64,000 nucleotides of DNA, from the NCBI GenBank assembly GCA_020636325.1, contig JACJYC010000008.1:212575-276574 (forward strand). The letters are read 5' to 3'. The stretch is from Lewinellaceae bacterium. GTDB lineage: Bacteria; Bacteroidota; Bacteroidia; Chitinophagales; Saprospiraceae. The position numbers were made by a program, and so were the translations under genes. The notes below the pieces were generated by a model. That model was not told the DNA's origin, did not search any database, and saw nothing but the letters and a program-made list of their open reading frames with translations. Below, piece after piece: positions 9,155-18,192 of the stretch; positions within the stretch are counted from its first letter, which is position 1; each line of letters begins with the position of its first letter.

Positions 9155-10684
9155 TCAACCCTCCAATTTCTTCGACAGCATCCCGCTGGTCGTCTTAGGC
9201 TCCGCTTTGCCTTTGGAACGTTTCATCACCTCGCCCATGAAGAACCCCAGCAGACCTTTTTTGCCCGACCGGTATTCCGTCACTTTATCCGGAAAATCGG
9301 CGATCACTTCGTCGGTGAGCCGGTCCAGAAAACCTGAGTCGGCGTTCTGGATCAGGTTCAACTCCTGCGCGATGGAGAGGGGCGTTTTTTGGGGTTGATC
9401 GATCAGTGCCGGAAAGATGAACTGATAGGCGGCCGCGTGGGCTACTTTTCCTTCATCGATCAGGCGAACGAAGTCCGCCAACTGTTCGGGGCTCAACGGC
9501 CCTTCATCCGGTTGGCGGTTGTTTTCGTCGCACCAGGGCAAGTATTTCTGTACCAGCAGGTTGGCTGCTGTTTTGTTGTTGGAGGAAAACCGGCAGAGCT
9601 CTTTGTAAAAAAGCGCTGCTGCCTTCTCCTCGCTTAAGATGGCGGCCTCATTTTCGGCCAGTCCGTAGGTTGTAACCAGCTCCTGGTACATTTCCCAGGG
9701 CAACGCCGGCATATTTGCTTTGATACTTTGGACGTAATCCGCGCTTAAAGTCACAGGCAGCAGGTCGGGTTCGGGAAAATAACGGTAATCATGCGCGTCT
9801 TCCTTGTCCCGGAGCGGGGATGTGGCGCCTGTAGCCGGATCGAAATTCAGGGTTTGCTGGGCAACCCTTTCCCCGCTTTCCAGCAGGTCGATCTGCCGGC
9901 GGGTTTCGAATTCTATCGCCCGGCGGGCGTATCGCATCGAGTTGAGGTTCTTGATCTCGCAGCGCTGGCCGAGGCGGGTTTCTCCCTTCAGGCGCACCGA
10001 TACGTTGCAATCGCAGCGCATGGACCCTTCCTGCATATTGCCGTCGGAGATTTCCAGGTAACGCGCCAGGCGGCGCATAGCCGACATATAGGCGTCCACT
10101 TCTTCGGCGGAGCGCAGGTCGGGCTCAGAGACGATTTCCAGCAAGGGGGTTCCCGCGCGGTTCAGGTCGATGAGGGAGTGATCGTCGTGGGCATCGTGGA
10201 TGGATTTGCCGGCGTCTTCCTCCATATGGATATGGTGTATCCTGACGCGTTTCACCTCGCCGTCGCCGACCCGGATGTCGAGGCCGCCGCCGATGCAGAT
10301 CGGCGCACGGTCCTGCGTGATCTGGTAGCCCTTCGGCAGGTCGGCGTAGAAATAGTTCTTGCGGTCGAAGGTATTGCGGAGGTTGATCTCGCTGCCCAGC
10401 GCCAAACCGAGCCGCACGGCGTATTCCACCTGCCGTTCGTTCAGGCGCGGCAACACGCCCGGCAGCCCCAGCGATACCGGGCTGACCTGCGTATTGGGGT
10501 CGGCGCCAAACCGGATGGCGTCACCGCAGAAAGCTTTGCTTTGGGTGGAAAGCTGGAGGTGGATCTCCAATCCGATGACGGTTTCGTAGCGGCTGTAGTC
10601 CCTCAAAATCAAAAATGTAAAAGGTTGAATGCAAAATGCAAAAACAGTGGTGCACGGCAGCCGGCGACAAACCGGCCGAGGCAT
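9155..10684 (-). CDS. gatB: Aspartyl/glutamyl-tRNA amidotransferase subunit B
   Basis: GatB binds mischarged Glu-tRNA(Gln) or Asp-tRNA(Asn) and works with GatA and GatC to convert it to the amide form. The family signature YETVIGLEIHLQL and the downstream KNYFYADLPKGYQITQ are present, as are the helical and YqeY-like tail domains to the C-terminus. The ATG at 10684 adds about 27 residues before the family start. That stretch derives from AT-rich sequence with repeated AATGCAAA words and is probably not translated; TTG codons at 10612 or 10606 fit the usual N-terminus better. No gatA or gatC is in this window. The stop codon directly abuts a heptamer array. Confidence 0.96.
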   Translation of the reverse strand: MPRPVCRRLPCTTVFAFCIQPFTFLILRDYSRYETVIGLEIHLQLSTQSKAFCGDAIRFGADPNTQVSPVSLGLPGVLPRLNERQVEYAVRLGLALGSEINLRNTFDRKNYFYADLPKGYQITQDRAPICIGGGLDIRVGDGEVKRVRIHHIHMEEDAGKSIHDAHDDHSLIDLNRAGTPLLEIVSEPDLRSAEEVDAYMSAMRRLARYLEISDGNMQEGSMRCDCNVSVRLKGETRLGQRCEIKNLNSMRYARRAIEFETRRQIDLLESGERVAQQTLNFDPATGATSPLRDKEDAHDYRYFPEPDLLPVTLSADYVQSIKANMPALPWEMYQELVTTYGLAENEAAILSEEKAAALFYKELCRFSSNNKTAANLLVQKYLPWCDENNRQPDEGPLSPEQLADFVRLIDEGKVAHAAAYQFIFPALIDQPQKTPLSIAQELNLIQNADSGFLDRLTDEVIADFPDKVTEYRSGKKGLLGFFMGEVMKRSKGKAEPKTTSGMLSKKLEG

Positions 10685-10733
10685 TTCCAGGCGGCAAATT
10701 TAGGGCATGCAGGTTAAAATCCGTTGTTTCCGT

Positions 10734-11873
10734 TCAAAAAAGGAGAAAGCTGGCAAAAAATGTCAGCAACAGGGAAAAAATAAAGATGAACAGATAGCTG
10801 AAATTGAGGAATGAATACTTGAAAAAGGTCTTAATGAATCCTTGCTGGTAAACCCGTTTCATGGCAATGAACAAATACAGCAAAATGACCATGGGCAGGA
10901 TCAGCCCCAGGATATAGGACTCCATATTTTCATTACCCTCGCCCCCGAAATAGAAGATCAGCATGATAATGGAAAAAACCAGGAAGGCAAAGGCGTGATA
11001 GTGAAAGGAGAAGATCAGGTGTTCGACAAAATACCGCTTTCGCCGGATGTACAACAGCTTCAGGATGACCGCCAGCGCCGGCATCATGAGGATCACCATC
11101 CAGATCAGTTTTCCGATCACAAAATTGGGAAGATTTCTGACTTCCTTGTTCACCTTGATGATCTGTTTGAAGATCAGCCGGTCCCAAAAGCTTTCCACCT
11201 TGTTCCTGGCAACCAGCGTATCCAGGGGTAGCGTGTACATATCCTTGTAGGCAACGACCTGTTTATTGAGCCTGCCGGATAAAATGTCAATTGAGCTGAA
11301 GTGCAGACTGTCGTCCCGGTTGAACTTGTATCGCTGCAGCAGGGTATCCATGGCGATCAGGGCGGTTTCACGGTCCCTGCCTTTGAACTCAAGCGCTACG
11401 CTGTCTTTGTTTTGCCGGAGGTTTTGTACCACCAACCGGGCAAAGGCATCGTGTTCCTGAGATATGTCATTATCCCGGAATTCTTTTTCGAGGATGGGCC
11501 CAAGGATCAGCCCCAGCGTAGCGAAATGGAGGACAGCCGTTACGAAAAAGAGCCGTGCAGGGCTGGCGTAACGCCGGTGACGGCCTTTGAAATAGTCGAT
11601 CGTCAGTTTTCCCGGTACGAAGATGGCCACTATGGTCCGGAAAAACTTGGAATCCAGGTTGAGGACCGAATCGATGAAATCCCATACCAGCGTTCCGAGC
11701 GGAATGCGCCCGTCCGTGAACTTCTGCCCGCAGTTCGAACAATACTTGCCGTAATCCGGCAGCGGGTAGTGGCAGTTGGTGCAGTATTTGCTGGTATTTG
11801 GTTTCAAGTTGTAAGTTGTAAGTTGTAAGTCGTAAGTTGTAAGTCGTAAGTTGTAAGTTGGGTTCCTGAGCAT
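10734..11873 (-). CDS. DUF3667 membrane protein with N-terminal zinc ribbon
   Basis: The protein has a zinc ribbon with two CxxC pairs (YCTNC and YCSNC, about residues 30-49). The conserved DUF3667 block follows (LVWDFIDSVLNLDSKF, FVPGKLTIDYFKGRHRRY), then a variable soluble segment and four or five hydrophobic helices in the C-terminal third. Function is unknown for the family. The ATG at 11873 lies in a heptamer repeat array, so the first 23 residues (LRLTTYDLQLTTYNL) are a translation of the repeat. A TTG at 11807 just before KPNTSKYCTNC is an alternative start that would leave the repeat untranslated. No other in-frame ATG precedes the zinc ribbon. Downstream on the same strand is gatB, 49 bases away. 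Confidence 0.82.
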   Translation of the reverse strand: MLRNPTYNLRLTTYDLQLTTYNLKPNTSKYCTNCHYPLPDYGKYCSNCGQKFTDGRIPLGTLVWDFIDSVLNLDSKFFRTIVAIFVPGKLTIDYFKGRHRRYASPARLFFVTAVLHFATLGLILGPILEKEFRDNDISQEHDAFARLVVQNLRQNKDSVALEFKGRDRETALIAMDTLLQRYKFNRDDSLHFSSIDILSGRLNKQVVAYKDMYTLPLDTLVARNKVESFWDRLIFKQIIKVNKEVRNLPNFVIGKLIWMVILMMPALAVILKLLYIRRKRYFVEHLIFSFHYHAFAFLVFSIIMLIFYFGGEGNENMESYILGLILPMVILLYLFIAMKRVYQQGFIKTFFKYSFLNFSYLFIFIFSLLLTFFASFLLF

Positions 11874-11945
11874 AGCCGAAGGATAAGTCGTAAGTCGCAG
11901 GACCTGATCAAAGGCGCCTTACGACTTACGACTGGTCGGCATACG
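11806..11945. repeat. GTAAG-type heptamer array with embedded palindromic module P3
   Basis: Heptamers of the type GTCGTAA/GTTGTAA fill the stretch from the DUF3667 zinc-ribbon codons to near the stop of the M49 peptidase. They are interrupted by the module TTCCTGAGCATAGCCGAAGG (11863-11882) and flanked by an inverted stretch (TTACGACTTACGAC, 11919-11932). The same module recurs inverted at 56314-56333 inside another array of the same family. Confidence 0.8.
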
Positions 11946-11951
11946 ACTATT

Positions 11952-13979
11952 TTATTGCAAGAAATTGTAATCCCTGCCGTATTCCAGCATTTGTTGGATG
12001 AAATCCTCGGGATATTCGACCTTGATATCGGTGATCTGTCCGCCTTCGCCCATTACCGGCGTCAGTTTGGGGTTGATGAAACCGCTGTAGGGCGGAATAT
12101 TCAGCTTGGACGCGCGTTCGAGCACTTCGGCGTGGAGAGCGGGATCCACCTTGACGCCGTAGGTCTCAAACAGGTTTTTGGCGGCCTCGAAGTCGCCTTG
12201 CGACTTGATGCGCTGGACCTCGCGAAGCAGCTGGCCGAACAGGTCGCGCATCTTGTTGTAATCCTTGATGTCGACATAGGTCTTGCCGTCGCGTTTGGCC
12301 ATGGTCACCACTTCCGGGCCGCCTTTATCCAGGACCCAGCGGGCGATCATGGCCCGGTTGCGCATATGGGCCTCTTCGATGGATTTGCCGGGTTTGATCC
12401 GGCGCAGTTGCAGCATCAGGCCGTTGCGCATATAGGAGTCGTATTCGGCTTTGGCGGCATCCGGCGAAGGCAGCAAGCCGAGTTCTTCCATTTTGGGATC
12501 CATCATGTAATAGAGCGCAAACAGGTCGGCGCGGCCTTCTTCCAGCGGAGAAAAATATTGCTTCAGGGCCTCGCTGGGGTTGACGCCGGGCTCCAGCTGG
12601 CCGGATGCGTGGCCGAGCACCTCGTGCAGGGCGGTATGCAGGTCGCCGGCCAGGTCGCCGTATTTTTTGCCCAGTTCGAGCTCTTCTTCGTCGTTGGCAA
12701 ACTCGGAGGTCATGCCCGGGCCTTCTGCGCTGGAGTAAGCGTGCAGGATGTTGCCGAGGCTGACGGATTTGGAGCCGTATTCTTTCCGGATCCAGTCGGC
12801 ATTCGGCAGGTTGACGCCGATCGGGGTGGCGGGAGAGGCATCACCCGATTCTCCGGCAACGTTCACCACCCGGTAAGCGATGCCCATTACCTGTTTTTTC
12901 TTGTGCTGCTCCATCAGCGGAGCATGGTCTTCAAACCATTGGGCCTGGGCCGCTACCTTTTCCATCCGGGCGCTGGCCTCAAAATCCTTGATCTGCACGA
13001 TGGTCTCAAATGAGCCTTTCAGCCCGAGCGGATCCTGGTAGACCTCCACAAAACCGGTGATGTAATCGATATCGCCATCGGTGGCCTTTACCCAGGCGAT
13101 GTTGAAAGCGCTCCAGTCGGCGAGGTCGCCGGTCTGGTAGTATTTGATCAGTGCGCGAAGCGCATCCGCCTGCGGTTGGTTTTCGGCGACTTCAACGGCT
13201 TTTTCCAGCCAGCCGATCATTTGCCTGACGGCGGGGCCGTACAAACCGTCGGCTTTGATCACCTGCTCTTCCAGTTTGCCGCCTTCGCCGCGTACAATGC
13301 GGGAATTCAGCCCGATCTCCACCTTGTCGGGGTCGGCCATGTTCTGCTTTTTCTGCTTGTAGAACGCCTCTACTTCAGCCTGGGTGATATCCGGCGCATA
13401 GAAGTTGACGGCGGATGATTTTACCACATCAACCCCTTCACGCTGGTCGATCTTGACAGCGTCAAAGGCCGGGTCAAAGATGGCGCGCAGGGATTCGTCG
13501 TCCAGGGTCGCGCCTGATTCCTGCATCAGGCCTTCAAAATATTCCCTGGAAAAGCCCGGTACAAACTTGTCATTGGAATAATGGTGGTGGATGCCGCTGC
13601 TGAACCAGACATTCTTGGCATAGTCCTCAACCGCAGCCCAATCGGCCGAATTGCGGTCGCCGTTGAAATTGGAAATCACCTTTTCCAGGGCATGGCGGAT
13701 GGCGAGGTTATGGCGGTAGTTCTGGTCGTACATGATATCGCGACCGGCCAGTCCGGCCTGTGTGAGGTAATACACCAGTTTTTTCTGGTTCAGGGAAAGG
13801 CTGTCAAATCCGGGGATCTGATAACGCAGAATCCGCTTGTCATCGAAATTATCGGGATTCCAGTTGAAATCACCGGAGGTGACCTCGGACGTGGTTGATT
13901 CAGGTTCCTCTTCCTGCTTTGGTTTACATGCGGTCAGGGCCAGAAACAAGGCCATTGACATAATGATCCACTTGTTCAT
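11952..13979 (-). CDS. Dipeptidyl-peptidase III family (M49) zinc peptidase, lipoprotein
   Basis: This 675-residue protein is a predicted metallopeptidase releasing dipeptides from peptide N-termini. The M49 zinc motif HEVLGH is at residues 452-457, and the third ligand lies in the downstream LEEGRADLF (around 479-486), equivalent to EECRAD in characterised enzymes. The N-terminus has a lipobox (LFLALTAC, Cys18) and an acidic linker, so the enzyme is probably anchored in the envelope and faces the periplasm or cell surface. The length is usual for bacterial M49 proteins. It seems monocistronic. Substrate range is unknown; peptide nutrition is the likely role. Confidence 0.9.
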   Translation of the reverse strand: MNKWIIMSMALFLALTACKPKQEEEPESTTSEVTSGDFNWNPDNFDDKRILRYQIPGFDSLSLNQKKLVYYLTQAGLAGRDIMYDQNYRHNLAIRHALEKVISNFNGDRNSADWAAVEDYAKNVWFSSGIHHHYSNDKFVPGFSREYFEGLMQESGATLDDESLRAIFDPAFDAVKIDQREGVDVVKSSAVNFYAPDITQAEVEAFYKQKKQNMADPDKVEIGLNSRIVRGEGGKLEEQVIKADGLYGPAVRQMIGWLEKAVEVAENQPQADALRALIKYYQTGDLADWSAFNIAWVKATDGDIDYITGFVEVYQDPLGLKGSFETIVQIKDFEASARMEKVAAQAQWFEDHAPLMEQHKKKQVMGIAYRVVNVAGESGDASPATPIGVNLPNADWIRKEYGSKSVSLGNILHAYSSAEGPGMTSEFANDEEELELGKKYGDLAGDLHTALHEVLGHASGQLEPGVNPSEALKQYFSPLEEGRADLFALYYMMDPKMEELGLLPSPDAAKAEYDSYMRNGLMLQLRRIKPGKSIEEAHMRNRAMIARWVLDKGGPEVVTMAKRDGKTYVDIKDYNKMRDLFGQLLREVQRIKSQGDFEAAKNLFETYGVKVDPALHAEVLERASKLNIPPYSGFINPKLTPVMGEGGQITDIKVEYPEDFIQQMLEYGRDYNFLQ

Positions 13980-14071
13980 ACAGTTGTCAAATTTTTGGCT
14001 CGAAGTTACAAAATCCCGGGTAAAACTTGCGGCAGGCCGACTAAAGCCGTAAACTTGCCCCCAAAAATCCT

Positions 14072-14548
14072 ATGTCAAATAGATTTGCATTCGCCGCTGT
14101 TTTGCTGTTTGCCGGCATGGTTTCCCTTTTTTATGCCTGCGGCGGAGAAACCGCGGGTGACGGTAAATATTCAAAGGGCGAACTGGATGAACAGCAGACC
14201 CTCTGGGACGGGGTCATGTCCATACACGATCCCATGATGCAGAGAATGGGCGATATCAACCGCATGACCAATGAATTGCAGGGGGTGCTCGACAGCGAAG
14301 CGCCGGTTCCGGATTCGACCCGGCAACAGATCTCCGCAGCCATCGAAAATCTCGACGCCGCCGACGAAGGCATGATGAACTGGATGAACCAGCTCAAACG
14401 CCTCGACGACCTCCGCGCGGGTACCAAACACCAGAACATCATCCGGTACCTGAGGGATCAGCAAACAGCCGTCAAGAAGGTCCAGAACGATATGCTTTCC
14501 AGTATTGAAAACGCACAGAAATTGCTGGATAATTTTGCCGGACAGTGA
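14072..14548 (+). CDS. Small helical lipoprotein of unknown function
   Basis: The protein has 158 residues. A signal peptide with lipobox-like LFYAC (Cys23) is followed by a charged, almost entirely helical domain. The region DEQQTLWDGVMSIHDPMMQRMGDINRM resembles Bacteroidota proteins sometimes labelled viral A-type inclusion proteins, in which a conserved MKIHDEVMPKM-like stretch precedes coiled helices. Met and acidic residues are frequent. No enzymatic motif is visible. It is divergent from the M49 peptidase (92 bases between starts). Copper-linked SCO lies 400 bases downstream, but repeat sequence separates them, so a shared function is speculative. Confidence 0.75.
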   Translation: MSNRFAFAAVLLFAGMVSLFYACGGETAGDGKYSKGELDEQQTLWDGVMSIHDPMMQRMGDINRMTNELQGVLDSEAPVPDSTRQQISAAIENLDAADEGMMNWMNQLKRLDDLRAGTKHQNIIRYLRDQQTAVKKVQNDMLSSIENAQKLLDNFAGQ

Positions 14549-14947
14549 GGCTTGACTGGATACTGGTTTCTGGATACTGGATGCTTGAAGTTGGATACTT
14601 GGGGCTGGATGTTGTCCGCATTCGCCTTGGAACTTTGGCGGACGATGGATGCTGCCCGCCGTCGCTCTTGTGAAGCTATGGCGGACGGGGAATGCTGGTT
14701 GCTGGTTGCTGCCACGCTGAGGCGTGGTTGATTCTTGAATACCTGCCAGCTGAGGACTGCCCGCCCTCGTAACGCTTGCTGCCTCAATAGGTTGGCTGGG
14801 TAATGTCGGCTCCAGGGTTGCAAACCACGTTTCGTGAAATTTTACGTTGCCACTTACGACTTACGACTTACGACTTACGACTTACAACTAAAGAATAAGT
14901 GACGGAACCGGAAAAGGCCATCCTTATTACCAACAAAACAGAATAGA
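14549..14947. repeat. Repeat mosaic between the small lipoprotein and SCO
   Basis: The 399-base gap begins with GGATACTG/GGATGCTT-like heptamers right after the stop codon. It continues with a hairpin (GTCCGC...GCGGAC, 14614-14643), module P5 (14651-14690) and module P2 (CCACGCTGAGGCGTGG, 14712-14727). It ends with GTAAG-type heptamers in reverse orientation (about 14847-14886). No gene is seen. Only the last 60 bases before SCO look like an ordinary leader. Confidence 0.75.
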
Positions 14948-15571
14948 ATGACTTTTAGAAGTTTTACTGCCCTGGCCGGAATGGCATTGATGATTTGGGC
15001 CTGCAACAGCGGACCGGAGGCGTTGCCGGTGCTTGGGCAACACGATATCGATCCGGATACCGGCGATACGATCTCCATCCATCAGATACCGGATTTTTCA
15101 TTTGTCAATCAGGATAGCCAAACGGTCAGTAACGGCACTTATGCGGGAAAAGCCTATGTAGCGGATTTCTTCTTCGTTTCCTGTCCGACGATCTGTCCCA
15201 AAGTGGCCCAGCAGATGCTGCGGCTGTACAAGAAATATGAGGACAACGACCAGTTCTTTCTCTTGTCGCATACGATTGACCCGAAACACGATACCATTCC
15301 AAGATTGAAGAAATACGCCGAAGGGCTGGGCGTCATGGCGCCGAAATGGGATTTTGTGACCGGCGATAAAAAGGCCATCTACGATATCGCTGCCGACTAC
15401 ATGAGCATCGCCAGCGAAGACCCGGACGCACCCGGCGGCTTCAACCACAGCGGCTACCTGATCCTGGTGGACAAAAACCGGCATATCCGCTCTTTCTGCA
15501 ACGGCACCCAACCGGAGGATGTCGACCGGTTTATGAAGGATATTGATTGGTTGCTGGCGCATGGGGGGTAG
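14948..15571 (+). CDS. SCO1/SenC family copper chaperone
   Basis: SCO proteins deliver copper to, or reduce thiols of, the CuA site of cytochrome c oxidase. The 207-residue protein has a lipobox (MIWAC, Cys19) and a thioredoxin-like fold with the metal-binding CPTICP (Cys79 and Cys83). The third ligand is a His in GGFNHSGYL (His167). All three copper ligands are present, so it should be functional. It would sit in the periplasm, lipid-anchored. No oxidase genes are adjacent. The stop is followed at once by a GTGAGAGG array. Confidence 0.93.
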   Translation: MTFRSFTALAGMALMIWACNSGPEALPVLGQHDIDPDTGDTISIHQIPDFSFVNQDSQTVSNGTYAGKAYVADFFFVSCPTICPKVAQQMLRLYKKYEDNDQFFLLSHTIDPKHDTIPRLKKYAEGLGVMAPKWDFVTGDKKAIYDIAADYMSIASEDPDAPGGFNHSGYLILVDKNRHIRSFCNGTQPEDVDRFMKDIDWLLAHGG

Positions 15572-15641
15572 ATAGGGTGAGAGGGTGAGGGGGTGAGAGG
15601 GTGAGAGGGGTGAGAGGGTGAGAGAGGGTGAGAGGGTGCGG
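15572..15641. repeat. GTGAGAGG-type tandem array abutting the SCO stop
   Basis: Units of 8-9 nt (GTGAGAGG, GGTGAGAG variants) begin on the base after the TAG stop. The same unit in the same orientation relative to the upstream gene follows the TPR gene at 29247 and the LysM gene at 50016. Confidence 0.85.
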
Positions 15642-15706
15642 TGAATAAATGCTCATTTAAGCCTATATTGTGAGGCTTCTTTCATTGTGCATCCAAAAAC
15701 ATTGCA

Positions 15707-18085
15707 ATGATCACCCACTATTTCAAGCTGGGGTACCGTGCCCTGTCCAAAAATAAATATTACAGCTTTATCAATATTTTCGGGCTTACGCTCGGCATGC
15801 TTTCGGCCCTGATCATTGCCAAGTACATCGGCAGTTCCTACCAACTCGACAATTTCCAAGAGAACAGGCGCCGTATTTTTGTTGTAACCCAGGAGGAGAC
15901 CGTCAACGGAAATACCCAGCAAACCAACACCTCGTATTGGGATGCCGGCACAATGGCAACCCAATACCCCGAGGTCGGGGAGATGACGAGATACAGCTGG
16001 CATATCGGGTCCCTGGTTCTGACCCAGGATAAAGACCGCAATGTGTCTTTTACCGAAAATAGGATCTTTTCCGCCGACTCCAGTTTTTTTAAGGTCTTTT
16101 CTTTTCCACTGATTCATGGCGACGCTCAAACCGCCCTGTCCCGCGCCCATTCCATTGTTTTGACCAGAGCAGCTTCCCGCAAGTATTTCGGAAATGAGAA
16201 TCCCATCGGGAAAGCACTCCTTATCAGGGTTCCCTGGGGACAGGAAACTACGTATGAGGTAACAGGGGTTACGGAAGATATTCCTGAAAATTCGCGATTC
16301 CAGTTCGATTTCCTGGTCGCCCAATCACCGCCTGAACCGGCAGAGTCCTGGCTCGTTCCCGGATATACCACCTATCTCCTATTGACAAAAACCGACCAGG
16401 CGACCACCATCGGCGAAAAACTGACCGATGCACTGAAGGAGGAGGCGCAATTGAAGGAAGCCGACAAAAAAGTAAAGATCACCCTTGAACCGTTTACAAA
16501 AGTCCAATTGCCGGCCACTGCGGTTCTGCTGGTCGTCACGGGCATTTTCATTGTCATCATTTCCTGGGCAAATTATATCAATCAGGTCATCGCCCAGTCT
16601 TACATGAGGATAAAAGAGACCGGGGTCCTCCGGGTGATAGGCGCTTCCAGCGGCAACCTGAAAACACAATTCATCGTTGAATCCAGCCTCCTCTGCTCAA
16701 CAGCGCTCCTGCTGATAATCCTGATTTATTCCGGCCTCGAGCCGGTTTTACAATCCCTGACCAATGGGCATTTTCTGCCCCTTTTCAATGATCCTACCCC
16801 GATTAATTTCCTTTTCCTGGCCATTTTCGCCGCAGGGATTATTCTGGCGGCTTCCATCCCGACGGTAATTCTTTTTTCCCAGGATTCAGGTGCATCACTT
16901 CGGCAGACCTATAACAGCAAAATCGGCGGTATCGGTCTGAGAAAAGGATTGGTGGCGATCCAGTTTTCCATTTCCGCTGTCCTGATGATCAGCATTTTTG
17001 TGATTACGAATCAATTGTCCTACATCCGGCACAAGGATAAAGGCATCAACATGGAAAATACGCTGATCGTCAAAGCACCGATGATCAATGCGAAATGGGA
17101 CGTCAGGCGGAAAACAATGGCGCTCTTCAAGGAAAAATGCGCTGAATTGCCGTTTGTTTCCGGCATAACCTCGTCCACTACAGTACCCGCAGAGGAATAC
17201 AGACAGGAAACGTACATCAGTTTTCAGGGCAAGGAAGAAAAGGCTATGGTTCACCAGAACGATGTGGACGATCGTTTTTTTGATTTTTATCAGGTCAGGT
17301 TTGCAGCCGGTCATAATTTCATCCCGGATGCCCGGTCCATCAACAGGAACAGCATAATCCTAAACGAATCCGCCGCAAAAGCATTGGGCATTTTCGATTT
17401 TGACAAAGCCATCGACACCAAGATAACGGACCACGAAACGGAGGAAGTTTACAACCTCATCGGCATCGTAAAGGATTATCACAAAACCGCCTTGAAATAC
17501 CAGATGAGGCCCACCGCTTTTAAATTCAATGACTTGAGAGGGCATTTTTCCCTGAAATTAAATCCGGGGACAGCGGAAGGCGAGCACCTTGAAGCGGCAA
17601 TCGGCGCCGTTCAGGGGATTTGGAATAATGTCTATCCGGACGCCTCTTTTGAGGCTTATTTTTTAAAGGAAAAATTCGAGGCCGACAATATGGAGGACCT
17701 TTACCTGGGGCGGCTTTTTGAATGCTTCACCTTCCTTTCCATCATCGTTTCGTGCCTGGGGTTATTCGGACTTTCCCTTTTGATTTCCACAAAAAGACAG
17801 AAAGAAATAGGTGTAAGGAAAGTTTTCGGAGCTACGAGTATGCATATTTTGACCTCCATGATAAAAGGTTATCTGAGCCCTCTTCTGGTATCAATGGCTG
17901 TAGGCGCCCCGCTGGCCTACGGGCTGATGAACAGGTGGCTAATGAACTACGCTTACCACACCGGGATCGGAATGGGAACCATATCATTGGCGCTGCTGGT
18001 CCTGGTCCTGATCTTTTTATTTACGGTTTCCTATCACACGATCAGGTCCGCTGTAGCCAACCCGGTGACTGTTCTGAGGGATTAG
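15707..18085 (+). CDS. MacB-like ABC transporter permease (FtsX superfamily)
   Basis: This 792-residue membrane protein has the Bacteroidota layout of two fused permease halves. Each half has a periplasmic MacB core and FtsX domain, with the N-terminal motif FKLGYRALSKNKYYSFINI and the C-terminal motif RQKEIGVRKVFGATS that docks the ATPase. Hydrophobic helices fall near residues 20-45, 280-305, 335-360, 370-390, 425-445, 680-705, 730-755 and 765-785. No ATPase gene is adjacent, so it must pair with one encoded elsewhere. A paralogue lies at 36905-39217. Substrate is unknown; relatives export antimicrobial peptides or act as mechanotransmitters. Confidence 0.9.
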   Translation: MITHYFKLGYRALSKNKYYSFINIFGLTLGMLSALIIAKYIGSSYQLDNFQENRRRIFVVTQEETVNGNTQQTNTSYWDAGTMATQYPEVGEMTRYSWHIGSLVLTQDKDRNVSFTENRIFSADSSFFKVFSFPLIHGDAQTALSRAHSIVLTRAASRKYFGNENPIGKALLIRVPWGQETTYEVTGVTEDIPENSRFQFDFLVAQSPPEPAESWLVPGYTTYLLLTKTDQATTIGEKLTDALKEEAQLKEADKKVKITLEPFTKVQLPATAVLLVVTGIFIVIISWANYINQVIAQSYMRIKETGVLRVIGASSGNLKTQFIVESSLLCSTALLLIILIYSGLEPVLQSLTNGHFLPLFNDPTPINFLFLAIFAAGIILAASIPTVILFSQDSGASLRQTYNSKIGGIGLRKGLVAIQFSISAVLMISIFVITNQLSYIRHKDKGINMENTLIVKAPMINAKWDVRRKTMALFKEKCAELPFVSGITSSTTVPAEEYRQETYISFQGKEEKAMVHQNDVDDRFFDFYQVRFAAGHNFIPDARSINRNSIILNESAAKALGIFDFDKAIDTKITDHETEEVYNLIGIVKDYHKTALKYQMRPTAFKFNDLRGHFSLKLNPGTAEGEHLEAAIGAVQGIWNNVYPDASFEAYFLKEKFEADNMEDLYLGRLFECFTFLSIIVSCLGLFGLSLLISTKRQKEIGVRKVFGATSMHILTSMIKGYLSPLLVSMAVGAPLAYGLMNRWLMNYAYHTGIGMGTISLALLVLVLIFLFTVSYHTIRSAVANPVTVLRD

Positions 18086-18192
18086 GATCGCTGAAATAAC
18101 GGCTGTTTATTTACAAATGATTAATTTCCCCAAAAATCTGCAGAGGCATATTTGCTTTTGAGTTTGATTGGATCACCTGAAAATCATGTCAG

